64,000 nt of DNA, from the NCBI RefSeq assembly GCF_022581195.2, contig NC_061455.1, positions 4,956,120 through 5,020,119 of the forward strand, given 5' to 3'. This DNA comes from Helicoverpa zea. Its lineage: Eukaryota > Arthropoda > Insecta > Lepidoptera > Noctuidae. Below the pieces are notes generated by a model that saw nothing but the letters and a program-made list of their open reading frames with translations, was not told the DNA's origin and searched no databases. How positions within the stretch are numbered: position 1 is the stretch's first letter; each line of letters begins with the position of its first letter. This document shows, piece after piece, positions 25,901-38,800 of the stretch. Made by a program: the position numbers and the translations under genes.

Positions 25901-27690
25901 TTTGCGAAAAATGTTTGGCGTATCGTTTTTACTTATGTTGAACGACGCTCTCTACTGTAAGATTGGGACCAGCGAAAGTGTAAATGGTCACTTATGTTAT
26001 ATACTGGATAATAACTATTAATTTTGTAGATATGAAGAAAGTTCAATAGCTGCTAACATAAACTTAAAATTCACTTAAATCTATGCAGCTAAACATCAAG
26101 TTTTCAAAGAACTAATTTTCCTTCATTTTAAATTAAACTATGCAATCTACTATCGCGTCAATTAGTAAAAAGGTTTTTTCAACAGTATTGTTACAGTTCA
26201 AACTACTTACTTGCTGCTAACTGCTTATTCATTAAAAAAACTCAGTTCACAGCTGAACCACGTACAAAACAGATTTAAGCTACCCTTGGAATTCTACGAG
26301 GAACAACATTCTTTGCGAGTTGCCTTCTAGCAGTAATTTGTTCTTGTAAAATCTTTAACAGATTGATTATTATTGTTTTAACAAGAACATTAAAAAGTCC
26401 TCAGAGATGTAAAAGATTTAAATGCTTAAAAAACTTTTATTTAACATGACATTGCGAAGAATTACAAATGAACACCTTAATTCACTAAATGGACCATAAC
26501 TCAGAATGACGCACTCGAAAAGAGACGCCGATTAAGCAAAGGCACTTAAGCACATAAAACATCTGAATCAACAGAAAAAAAGCTTTTAAATTAAACTAAA
26601 ATCTATCTGAACGACTACAAAATGTTCAGTTACGAGGCAACTACCGGACGCCATCTCTCTGAGTATCGTTTGATGGTCGTAAAAGTATCCCTTAACGGTC
26701 GTGCGATCCTTTAGCCCCGCCCAGCCGTTGCGCGAGCGCTTTATACAGCTCGTCTTAACCCCAATAATAAAATACGGGTTGTAAATAGATAATAAGGGTG
26801 AAATACGCGTAGAAACCATTAAGGGCGCCATCAGTGTACTTTAACTGTCGCTATCTGAGCGCTCTAATCGACGGCGTGTACTATTTTAATAAAGGTTTTA
26901 TTGCACGATATGTATCATTCTGTTGTGGTTTATGGTTCAGGAAAATGCTTGTAATATGTGAATGGTAAAGTGATTCGTGAGATTGCAGATAAGGTTCACT
27001 TTGCTATATGCATATCCATCAAGACTGGATAGGTAGGTAGATATAGGTAGTAATTCGTTTTGAGAGTAATGAAAAAAATCATTAGGTACAATATATCAAC
27101 CTGATCAGATTCTTCGGTGGATGGATCATGCTAGCACCAATAATGCTTCCCTATTAATTCTCGCCTCGAGGATTCCAGCCAAACATAAATTACGTGAAAA
27201 CCAATACAAACACATCATTTAAAATAAACACCTTGAATATTCAACCAACATCCTACCAACATCATAAATAAATCGTTGTCCAAATAAATCGATATTTTTT
27301 TTAATACGTAACGATCCCCAATTGTTTTCAATGGGTCTGTCTGATGACTGGATCAACACACGAAAACTGCATTGAAGTTATTGAATGCAAGCCTTTTATT
27401 TGTGTTCGTATGTGATGAAACAATAAAGTAATATCAAATTGTTTTTCATTCATTCGATGTGATCGGAATTTTTCCATTTTGTTGGAAGTTATTTGCATGA
27501 TTACGTATACTTTGACGAGTAATTTATTGCTATAGATCGTGCAGTTTTTTTTTTTTTTGTGATTGGAAAAACTGTGGTATAGTTCAATTCAATTTTAAAT
27601 TGCTTTTACGGGGGTAAAATCTGTTAGGTAGAATAGGTATTTAAAAATTATGAAAAACTTTTTTATAAAAAGAAAATATGAATCAGGGCT
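22901..27690. other. Gene-poor interval with a retroposon fragment
   Basis: No supportable gene. At about 25,533-25,640, TTATGGAGAAGAACCGGCAA followed by GAAACTCC...ACTCTTT resembles the start of a tail found in dispersed lepidopteran retroelements; confidence in that call is about 0.4. The segment 26,510-26,880 is richer in GC than its surroundings, but I see no exon structure in it. Confidence 0.4.
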
Positions 27691-28122
27691 GGTGATCTTC
27701 ACACTGCCCCGCATCACGCTGCATCTTGCGTGTCAACGCACCTACGCGCGTTCCTGCGGGAGTGCAGATCTGCATCATCGTGCGGGTTTTTCGCGCACTC
27801 ACGCGCGTAGGTGCGTTTAGTAGATCACGCACGGCGGCTCTCATAGAGTTCCATTTTCAAATATACACGTCACGCCCATTCAAAATCACGCGCGGCATTG
27901 CGAGATTCAGTGTGCCATACCTTGCGTCTCGCCCCGCACCTACGCGCGGGGGTGCGTGTTTCTCCGCGTGTATGCGCGTGATCCGCATGAACGCGCGTGG
28001 ATGCATTTTCAGTGTGTTGGACTATGCGTGTTTTCCATACAAACGGAGATATTTACAAGCAACAGAAAAAAACGCATCCACGCACTACGCTGCATCATGC
28101 GGGGCAGTGTGATAATCGCCTA
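27691..28122. mobile_element. CpG-rich element with terminal inverted repeats
   Basis: The left end reads GGTGATCTTCACACTGCCCC then GCAT. The right end read in reverse is GGCGATTATCACACTGCCCC then GCAT, so the termini are inverted repeats with three mismatches in 24 bp. The roughly 430-bp interior is strikingly CpG-rich for this window and contains repeated ACGCGCGTAGGTGCG/CACCTACGCGCG-type units in both orientations. A 128-codon open frame crosses it, but the frame is a by-product of the GC-rich repeats. It is most likely a non-autonomous DNA transposon; the superfamily is not decidable from the ends. I found no certain target-site duplication. Confidence 0.7.
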
Positions 28123-28800
28123 AGGAGCTCCTATTTTACTCCAAAATAATCAACAATAATAGTCATTCCAAAATAATATTCGTAATTCACTTAGAAAGGC
28201 ATTTGAGTAACTCTAGACACACAACATCATCTAATAATGTGGAAAAAATAGTGTCTGTCCATTACAATGCGAGACTCGTGTACGGTAATCTAGTTAGTGC
28301 GGTCGCCCGGCGTCGCTCATTATGGAGACGCGCGACCACGTACGTGAGACAGAGAGATAGATAGCCTGGATGTGGTTAGATGTGTGATTGTGAACACTGT
28401 AGTCCAAAATAGGTGCTCCAAAAAGGTCATATACAGTTGTACAATTTTATATATTCTATGTACAGTCTAGAAGTTGTGGAGTAATCTTTATTTACTGCAA
28501 TTGTAAATTGCACTTAATCAGGAAATAATTAACATAAGGTCGTGACACCAGGTCAAGACGTTTTTCTGTCACTTTTGCTTTTTGTCTTTGAAATGTGATG
28601 TCGAATTTTTTTTTAAACAGCTACCTACAATTAATTACCTATTACCTAACTATATAATAATTTAACACAAAATAGGACTCTCGTTTTTTAGGTACTTACT
28701 TAATTATTCGTAATCTGATATATTATTGATTTAAATATACCAACATACTACGCTTAAAAAGAAGTCACTTGGCTTATCCAGTATTTCTACATGTTCAATA
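28123..28800. other. Intergenic, one GC-rich patch
   Basis: AT-rich apart from 28,265-28,350, which holds CGGTCGCCCGGCGTCGCTC and GACGCGCGACCACGTACGTG. The patch has the look of a promoter or conserved block, but I see no open reading frame attached to it. Confidence 0.35.
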
Positions 28801-28806
28801 ATGTCT

Positions 28807-29617
28807 TCATACTACGTCAGCAGTTTTGGCGAATGCAAGATAATTCGGATCGCCTTCGGAACGTTTCGCCCATGTAAACTGGTTACCACACATGATACGG
28901 ATTCCGTCATTTAATTTTTCCAATTGAGGAACATTGTCCTGAATTGCGTGTTCATTTCTATTGGAATTTATTTGGTTACGGGAAGAAATTTCTTGCGAGA
29001 AAATGGGGCAACAATTGGTAGATGGTTGTTATGTGTGGCTTTCCAAACAAGGGATACAGTATAAGAAATGCAATGAAACACTGACATCGAAAATCGGCAG
29101 AGGCTGAATATAATAGATCTGTCACTTGATTCCACCATCGCTCACCCTGATTTATCTGAAAACAATAGATAGAGGCAGCATTTAATGATAGAGGCGGAAC
29201 CAACAAAAATGTATATTAGCAAGAAATCCGTTATCTTTCTCGGTCACATCTATTATTTTGAGAGATGACACAATACTCACTAGGCACATGTCGAATAATA
29301 TATCTCCCACTATATAATAGTCGTATCCAAACTACGGACCACTCGAATGACAAATTAGCCGACCTGTCAAAAAGCGTATCCATTATAATGGCATTTCCCG
29401 ATGCTGTCGGAAACAAATAAATCTGCACAATAACATTAGATGTCACTGGAATAAATGTGACGTCAATTCGTGGCCATTTGCTGTCGTTAAATCTTTTGGA
29501 GTGACACACTGGTCGAACGATTGGTTAACAATTCGAAGTCTGCTCAGTTTTCCTAAGGATGCGAAGACACTTCTTCTATCAATAATTGCGTGCTCTCAGT
29601 AAGGAGTTCTAAACATT
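28807..29617 (-). pseudogene. Decayed coding remnant of unrecognised family
   Basis: On the minus strand several protein-like stretches follow one another in different frames. Near 29,460-29,595 is a stretch containing DRRSVFASLGKLSRLRIVNQ and CVTPKDLTTANGHELTSH; it ends at TGA. Then comes ASGNAIIMDTLFDRSANLSF in a shifted frame (29,280-29,410). Last is a C-terminal stretch containing DNVPQLEKLNDGIRIMCGNQ and KRSEGDPNYLAFAKTADVV before a TGA at 28,807-28,809. In-frame stops (a TGA before the first stretch, a TAA at about 29,029-29,031) and the frame changes indicate decay. A good acceptor (TTGTTTTCAG) and a GTGAGT donor at 29,280-29,275 leave a spliced gene possible, but the phases do not join cleanly. 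I do not recognise the family; it could be a transposon, an endogenised viral gene or a host pseudogene. Confidence 0.35.
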
Positions 29618-32600
29618 TTTTCTCTTTTGAAATGTTTATTTTATTTTACATAATGTACCTAATGTTCTGTCTATTTTTTGGTTTCTAAAAACTTCTCACA
29701 ATGTGATAGCGGTACATAATAATAGAATATATTTGCAATATCCTCTTTATTTAAGTATCTACTATTTGAGTTGAAAGCAATAGTTTTTTTAAACACAATG
29801 TTCGCCCAACTTTTTCCCCTTATGTCAAATACCATAAGCCTAACATCCAAGTGTAAGAAGGGGGGAAAGACAAAAACTTAATGACAAGTGGACAATGAAG
29901 GAGATTCGAGACGCTTGTCGCCGCGAGATTGTCGGGATACGCCGAGAAACAGGGGGCTCGCACAACTTTATATAATCCTTAATTGAAATGTTGATTCTTT
30001 TTAACAAAGGAAGCATAAAAGGAATTGCTTTTGTTGATAGTTGTCTTTCTAAGACTATTTTTGAATCGTCATGTTTTTTTTAGTGGTTGAACAAGTTAAG
30101 GTAAACAATAGGAAAGTAATAATAAAACAGTTTGCTGTTTTTGTGTAAATTAGTTGGTAAAATTAAGAATTGTGGATTTATTTACCTGCCTAGGTCATTT
30201 AAAGTTCATAAATAGCATTCTTACAGCTGAAATCGATGCAATAACACATCGCTAGGTAACATTAAACATCTCAATACATAACTCTCAACACACGAATCTC
30301 ACTCGCAATCAGAATCCAACCAAAACGAAAAACGAAAACAAACTCTTTTAGAAAAGGTAAATCGAAGTCCGGACTTGTCCGACGAGGATTATTTTAGACA
30401 ATCTATTTGCTCGGCAACCTAAGAGGCGGCCCTCAACAAAATCAAATCAGACAATCAAGTGGAAAAATCTATGTTCGCTGAACAAACAATCAGCTTTAGT
30501 TACTGCGGCCCCACTGACGTAGGGTCCTCACCTAACCATCTATTTGAGATCCTCTACAATCTCCAGGGACCATGGTATTTGTTTTAAAGCTTTATTACTA
30601 AGTAATGTGTGCATAGGTCAGCCCTCTAAAAATTGTGTAGATCTATGTTGACCAATATGTTTAATGCGGAATTCGTGGGTTATTTATGCGTATTCTTTTG
30701 TTTAATTTGTGAATGGTGATGGCTGTTGAAAGGCATTTGAATTTTGTAGTGTCGTTGTAAATGGTAATTTGTATTTAATTTCTGTTACTTTACATACACT
30801 TTTTGAAACACTTTTTATGTAGTTCCCAAAACTTTACAAGTTCTGAATTTTCTCTCTCGTAAACCTAAGTACGGGATCCCGTACCAATGAGAAGGTATAA
30901 CATTTCTTACAAGTGATCCAGATTTATTGCTCGTAAATGTTATTGTATAAAATCTCATACATCATCAATACCGTAACATTCCATTATTATCTCACAGATC
31001 ATTGATATCATAATCACATCAATAAATAAACCATTAATATATTTCATTACCTTCCCCACAATAAATTAAACGCAGTCGTAACCAAAAACCCCATTGTGTC
31101 CAGTAATTTATTCACCGTTGGCAACACAGAAAACTTGTCCATCCCGAGGGTAACCCCGGGTAAAAAGGTGTCAATTTTTGAAAGATTGTACCCCGTCATG
31201 AATATTATATGAACGAATCGAGTTAAGGGTATTTTGCGATAATGTTCGACGTCGGTGGATACTGTCAGCCTATGTCATTTCGTACGGATTTTCCCTTTGT
31301 TAAAAGTAACACGTAGTGTGTCAGGGGGGGCTATCGTGTGTGAAATTTGCTGCTGAAAGCCCAGTTATGTTTACGTGATGTTGAGGGATGACACCCGATT
31401 TGTATTCAGATTTATTTCTGACGTATTTGCTATCAATACTCTGTTTATCATCGTCTTTATAAACGGCTTAAAATTATGTATTTGAATTGGCATATAAAAT
31501 TGTTTTTTGTTCGTATCCACCATGAAAACTTGAACTCCGTTTGATAAAAACATTATTTCATTTTATAACGAATTTCACTTATTTTTCTAGGTATTTCATA
31601 AATTTCATTTGGATGTCGTATTTTAATTAAAATCAGTTATAATTTTAAGATTTATAACGCACGAAAATATTTCAAAATATCACCGATTTTTCCAGTCGAA
31701 TGGTGACCAAACTTTCGGTGCAGGACAACATTCTTTTGTCATTCAGCAAAAACACATAAAGCGTTAACGTCTTTACAACTTCTAGTTTAATAAAAAAAAC
31801 TTGCAACAAATGTAATAAACAATCAATTTTACGGGCTAACAGTTCTGTAGTAGATGTACGAAAGGAAATCGTAAACTATCGTTATATGAAGTAAGTTTTT
31901 CAGCGTCGTCGCCGCCCCAGCGACAGATTTTGTTCTGATATATTACCGTCGCTTGCTTTCTTTCTTTCTTTATTTTTATACCTGGCAACATCGTCTAAAA
32001 ATGTCTAGGTATTGGGTGAATAAAAAAATATTGATAGACTACATAAAATGATGGCGAATATGGTACCTTGTTTCGCGTTACAATCTGGGCTTCGAATATC
32101 TTAATGAACTATTTAGTTTACATAAATAAAATAGATTATAACTCAAGACTGCTGTTTTCTTGGAACACGTACTTAGCAGATTCTTGACATTACTTTTCTT
32201 CGTTTTCAAGAAATACTCAAGTATCTAATTCATTAGCTCCGAAGGAAAACTAATTAGACGTAAAATTAATTGAATAAACGTTATTAATGAATCTCGCGAC
32301 AGATTTAATTTAATAAGATATATTTACGAATCGAGCATAGACAAAGCAATCATTAGGTTATTTCGTTATTTCAATTTTGATAGAGCAAACAATAATTATA
32401 CTATTTGAATATTTCACGTTCGTTACAAAAGTCTCCCTTTTGTTTCAAATATTATATTTTTAATCTTTCTTGTTAAATTACAATCTCTTGAACGCCTGAG
32501 TTTGGTAATGAATTTCATTTTGAAAAGTCAATTTTCATATGCAGTTATTAGATTTTTAGACACAAATAGAAGCAATTATCTGGACCTTTCGCTATAATTT

Positions 32601-32660
32601 TAAGAAAGAACGTTATTAGAAAACGCTAGATAAAAAAAGTATTGAACATTTCGAAAATGA
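29618..32660. other. Gene-poor interval
   Basis: No gene or well-bounded repeat seen. The piece 30,340-30,450 is richer in GC and more complex than its surroundings and may be conserved DNA. Confidence 0.4.
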
Positions 32661-32664
32661 ATGA

Positions 32665-32830
32665 TTTTTTTTTTAACGACGTCAAAAATCATCAAATGTG
32701 CTGTTGGTTAGCAGCGGTGAGGGAGTGTCAGACTCTTTCTGACTAAAAACCGTCGTGTTCCGTCATAGGCCTTTTATGTACCAGGGCCGCGGTATCTCTT
32801 TCGAACAACCCGCAGCCCAAAACAATGGAT
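32665..32830 (+). repeat. Retroposon fragment (GTCAGACTC...CTGACTAAAAA type)
   Basis: TTTTTTTTAACGACGTCAAA, then GAGGGAGTGTCAGACTCTTT, CTGACTAAAAACCGTCGTGT and finally CGAACAACCCGCAGCCC occur in the order I know from a widely dispersed lepidopteran repeat, probably the 3' untranslated part of a retroelement. The 122-codon frame that starts at 32,755 begins inside this repeat and is therefore not credible as a gene. Confidence 0.6.
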
Positions 32831-35698
32831 CAAGTACAGAAAAAAAAATACATAATTTGCAAAAAAATACACATCATTTGGCCATAGCTTCATATGCTCC
32901 TACAAAAACATTTCCCGATTTGCAACGTCGACACTCCAATTCCATTTTACTTTCCCAATTTTTATTAGCCATCACTCGCAAGCAAGTCAATTTTAAGTTG
33001 TTTTCGTGTTGTATCCGAACGAATAATGTTTACGTCAAACACAATATTCCCGCCAACAAAGATGGCGGAGTGAAATGTCAAGCTGCAGCGATTACAGTGG
33101 GATATTTTTTTTTATTGCTGTAAATGTAATCTCGAGTTTTCATATTTGCAAATAAAGTGTTCAATTTGTTTTTTTGACGTAGAATTTTGGGACAGGTTAA
33201 TAAATGTGTAATATTTTTTCAAAGCTCAATTAAACTGCTAGAATGAATTAGGTTTAACATTTTATCTTCAGTAAGGTTTTAGTTATTAATAATGTGATGT
33301 TTGACTTGTAGGCTTGGGAAAATTCTCATTTTTGAAATTGATCACTGAACTAAAATAAGCTTTAGAAAATACTTGATTTTTCAAGAAAGTTAAAACATTT
33401 TCCACAGGGCAAAAACCGCTCTCGTCTTGGCATGAATAAAATAGCACACCTAGCTATTTATTATTCAATTCCGAATATCGACACGTTGACAAACCCCAAA
33501 TGAATTCCCTTTCATGTCGTTAAGGCAACAGGAGAGAAATGGGAAATCATATTAGTCTTCGACGTCCCAACTTGAAATTCATTAAAACGTGTTCTTAGTC
33601 AAATGTAATAATTTATTTAAGCAACAAAAACCCCGAAAAGTAATATCCATTGAAGCGTATTTAACGCTAAAGTGGAGATGTCAAATAGTGAGGGGGGAAT
33701 ACGATGAAATAAATATACTTAGTTATTACAGGTTTTGTATTTATTTGACGAATAAATAAAACATGAAATCAGAGTAGAGAGACTTACTACAAAATATAAA
33801 ATGCATTGCGCAAGTTTTATATTTTACGAATTTTTAATGCGTATTTAGGTAAAGCAATCAATTAATACTTTTTTATACTTTAACAAACTAGTATTATCAA
33901 TTCCGAAATCCCAAAAGCAAAACCAACTATCGATATGCTACACAACGTGGTTACCCCACACTAAAAAGCCAAACCTCACAGGAACGTATTATCACATAAA
34001 TAATTCAGCATATCTTTCTGCGCATTATGTCATTTACGGCGTTACCTTTTAGACGAGTATTTACACAAAAGAAGAGAGAATCAAAAATGATAATTACATG
34101 CAAATCTGGGAATCGTTTGCGGGGTACTCTTCAAATGCCTCTATTTGATGTTCAGGAAGATTCTTTTTAGATCCTTAAAACGCTTGAGCAGAGTAATGAC
34201 ACGGTCCAATGAGTGCTTCTGTTGGCTGCGTTTAATATTTATGTCTGTTAATGCAGTCTAAATAATCTCTTGTACTTGTATTGTCTTCGCTAAGATCTTT
34301 CGTTACATGCTAATATTAGGTACTTATGCTACTTTGTTCATTATTTATTGAAATAAATATCAACTTTGATGGATCTTTCATCTTACCTTATCAAGAACTC
34401 ACTAGCTAGGCAACTTTTTGCGGCAATCAATAACATAGGTAAAAACAACAACAAACTTACATTGTACATTCAAACATTGTTGCAAAAGATTCGCAGTCAA
34501 GCGCATCTTCGGTCCATAAAACAAACTAAAAATGTACCCGTTGACATCAAGTATTCTTCGGGCGGTCTTCGTTAGACCCGACCCATACCTGCACTGCATA
34601 TGTTACCATGCACAAAGTTTTCGAACTAAAATCCCATTCGCATTGTTTATTCGTTACAGGTTGACGTATAGGGACGACAAATCGAATTTCCCTTTGATTC
34701 TTAGATACAAAGTCTGGAAGAAAAACGGTGAACGTGAATTCGGAGGCACGAATTTGTGAAAATACTTGTATTTTTTTCGTATAGATTTTCGGTAGCGAAT
34801 AAATAACAAAACAAAATATAGTATTGCATTACAGTTGGGATACCTTTCTTTGGTACCTATAGGTATTAAGATGATTCAGTTATTCGCCCTCTTATGAAAC
34901 CGACCAAGTATCTACACGAAGATATGTATCTACTTTATTGAGTAGGTATCCTTTTACCTAAATAGAGCTGGTTGAAACTAAATCGATCTACAACACAGTA
35001 GGAACAACATATCCCAATATGCTATATAATTTAATACTCTGCTCGCGTATAACAATATCTACGAATAAAATTAATACCTCCGTTAATCCTTCGTTAAAAT
35101 CTTAATCACTCACATTCACATCACCGATCTAATAATTTCGCCGAATAACGCCAAAAAGGGACATAAATTACTCCAAATGTCTCCATAAATACGTATTAAC
35201 GAGAGATCAAGACAAAGGAGTTAAGTGAAGGAGCCAACCCTTCTTCTTCTTAACTAATGTATTTCATTATAATAATTGCTCCAACCACAGAGTGACCTCT
35301 TGCGATGAAACTCACTTCGTTTGCAGAATAAATTAATATTCCTATTATTAAGATTGTGTGTTAATCATTTAATTGGTTTTGATCGTATTTGAAAGGTGAA
35401 TTTGTATTGATTGTTTTGATTTGTTTGCTTCAAGTAGGTATAGCTCCTAGCAGGTACTAGAGTTGCTCATTTGTTGTGCAGTAGTCAAAACACAATTTTT
35501 TTGGAAAGATCCTTCATCAAATATGAATCAGTTAAAAATGAAACAAATGTGTATTCATAGTTAGTTTTTTTTATCAAATAAAGATTTCGCTTAGGTATTT
35601 ATTAAATCTACAGCTTTTGGCCTAACAATACGACCGATCTACGATTAATTTTCTTACATTTCTATCTGGATGCTAAGACATGCCTTGAAGTGTTTTTT
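32831..35698. other. Gene-poor interval
   Basis: AT-rich sequence with no supportable gene, RNA gene or repeat boundary. The open frames at 34.4-34.76 kb lie on both strands over the same bases and have no splice context. Confidence 0.4.
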
Positions 35699-35700
35699 CA

Positions 35701-35856
35701 TGCTAAATAATATAATAATAATGCAGTAAGTAGCTTTACATATATTTTTTCATGCTAATTTATATAATAATAATGCAGTAAGTAGCTTTAAATATATTTT
35801 TTCATGCTAATTAATATAATAATAATGCAGTAAGTAGCTTTACATATATTTTTTCA
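35701..35856 (+). repeat. Three-copy 52-bp tandem repeat
   Basis: The unit TGCTAATTAATATAATAATA followed by ATGCAGTAAGTAGCTTTACATATATTTTTTCA is repeated at 35,701, 35,753 and 35,805. The copies differ at only a few positions (for example TTTACA or TTTAAA, AATAA, TTTAT or TTAAT). It is a short minisatellite with very little divergence between units. Confidence 0.9.
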
Positions 35857-38800
35857 AATAATATTCAAACCAAAGTGCATATCCGTGCATCAAACGGTGA
35901 GTGTAGCGCCATCTTTTATCAATTCACTGAACGTCATTTGATCTTTTATTTACGCAATGTTTTATATTTCTTCACGTTTATTTATTTCGTTACACAATAA
36001 TATGTTTTTGTAGCATATGAATATAAATCTAGATATCAAGAAAGTAATGTTACAAGTTAAATTAAAACGAGATCTCACTAACAAAGTATTCTCGTAACAA
36101 ACTATTTTAATACAAGTTTATAGTGTTTTTGCATCACCATAAATCGATGATTTAATGGCTCGATAAATACTAAATGTGAAACATAAAGCTTCGCAGTTAG
36201 ACAAATAGTTTATTGTTGTAGCTTTTAACATGTTTATAGTTCTATTTATTATAATATATTACACGTTTAAGCCGTATTTCTTGTTTCATTGAGAGTTCAG
36301 AAGTTTCTCAGTTTTCACGGTCACGACCTTTCATGGTGTTGGCATGTTGGTGGTACAATAAAGTGAAAAAAATAGTCGTTTGCTATTTTTATTACTTAAA
36401 GTTTATGAAAACTATAATGGTCGGGTTGTTACACCTGTTTTAAAATGAGATCTGACTTCAAATCGTTTTTAAAAAATTAAATTAATTTTATACCTATAAA
36501 ATGTTCTGCAATTTCAAGTTCTGAAAAACTTGTAGTGGAATTAAAAATGATAAAAATATTTGATTACACCGATCAAAGTTCACAAATAAAGTGACTCAAC
36601 AATTTTTATTTAACTTACTAAGAAAGTAATCCAAACAAGAATAAAATCCCGAGTCAAACACAAAATATATTAATGTTATGCAAATATAAACAAAACGAAT
36701 GCATTTACCGAAAATCTATGAAGAATAAATTTTTAATAACCCGTCTAGACCAACATTTACAGAAAGCGATTTGAGCTTCGCCAATCTCAAGTTTTCCACT
36801 TAACCAGCAAACATAACCGGCATTGATCGGAAAACTGTTTTATTAGCGGTTTGTTCGGCTCCGTTCAGTCAGCATTCATTCACTCATTCTTGTTTAGACT
36901 CAATCACATTCAACATAATAAAAGAGAAAATAAAAGCAGTAATGAAGCAAGTTCATCTTAGAAATATTCCTTCGTCTGGCAACAGCAGAAATAATGACCT
37001 GAAAGTTGTGCCAACTCCGACAAAGTTTTTTCTATATTCGAATTCGCTGTTACGGCTAATTTTTATTCTAGGATTTTATTATTATTTGCATTTTTATGGC
37101 ACTGAAGATTTTATAACTCTGAAGGTTGTATGAAAATTCTGGTCAGCATTATCGTCTCGATTGTGAGATTATGACCTTTAGATTTTCTTTGGTATTTTTT
37201 AGATAGGTACTAGATACTTTCATTAATCAAACTTTGATAGTTACCCATAAGACGAAGCTGGATTTTACAAAGGTTGCTTTTTTCTACAAAAACTGTTTGC
37301 TTTCCCCTCAAAAAATCCATATTCAAAATCATGAGACCCAACCAATAACTCATACTGTGCTCTGATGCAAACACAGCCTATATACAAACTTAACAAAACA
37401 ATATTGACTTAAGTCTGTTGTCTTGTAGCCATCAATCTGCTCAAATGGCCTCCGTATTACAAAGTTTGGTCCCTCTAAGCCCAAGAGGTCACTTCCTCTT
37501 ATAGTTAATTATAATAATTGGTAAAAGGGTCTGCTAGGTTTATACTGAATAGCCACTTTGTGCGCTAACTGTCATGGCAATTTGTTTTGAGTGAAATATG
37601 TATTTGGTGTTTGTTTCGGTTTTTAGGCGGAGGGAGATATTTAAGTGGTAAGCAGAATAGGTATGTTAATTCTTATTAAAAATATTTTGATTCTTTTGGG
37701 CTACAATATATTTCGCTCTCTTGTGATAGATTTATCTTCAGTCAAATCATTCATGTATGTTTTAAGTTTCATAATTTATTATTTACTGAACATTTCAATC
37801 GTGAAAAAGACCGTCATTACCCAGGTATTTCTTCTCACAGAGTATGAAGTCATTGGTGAGATTTTATTGTTATTCAGAGATTTGTGAGGTCATACAGTAA
37901 CAACAACATTCCTAAACAAAATACTGACAAAAGAAAACGTTGAAAGATCATAATTTTCCATTTCCTACATACAAATTACAATAAGGAGCTCAATTGACGC
38001 ATAAACTAATTACCTGTTCTAGATAGCACGAGACCCTTCATTTATACTGAGTAACTCAATTACTCACACTGACAGAACACACCACTACATACGACCAGTT
38101 TAAGGAGACACTTGTATACACCACATTACTTCGCACGTAACATGAGAATAACAAAACACGGAGAACCCACGGAGGTCTTTTAAAATGGTCGGCTTATGCG
38201 TATTGCTGAGGTATATTTGAGAATGTAGATTAGCTATCGGCTCTTATAATACAATGGAGAGGAAAGTCAATTACTTAAGCATAGTTGGAAAACGTTGTAC
38301 GTAAGTTGAAGAGCAATTGTGCTGTTATGGCAACTAATAAATTGTAAATTGCCAATATGATCGCGTCTTTGACGAGAAATCGAATTTTCAAGGGTTTTAG
38401 ACGCTCGGAATTTGATAAGACGATCTTAGTAAGGTAATGAGATTAATCTTATTATAGAAAAGTTAATAGTTAACTAAACTTCAATCTAGTGGTGCAAGTA
38501 GGCAAGTATCATCTCCAATCTTGATTTCTGAAAAACTGATTTTTGTATCTCAGACTGCACTGACATTCCTTCCATTAAAAAACTCTGCAGAGTTTTTAAA
38601 TAAATACCAATAGACAAGTACAATTTCGCACAATGAGCCAACCTGCACAACTTCACTAGTTGGACATATTGTACGTTCCCAGTTTTATCCAGAGAGAAAG
38701 GCAGTCAACACATCGCTTACTAGAAACCCGCCCACAATTCACGAACAATAACAGTTACAAACAAAACTTCTTATGATATACAACCCACAGTTTCATTTAA

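Noticed and set aside
27726..28112. 128-codon plus-strand frame
   Set aside because: It lies wholly inside a non-autonomous element with terminal inverted repeats; the frame is open because the DNA is CpG-rich and repetitive.
32755..33123. 122-codon plus-strand frame
   Set aside because: It starts inside a recognised dispersed retroposon fragment, is low in complexity, and has no splice or promoter context.
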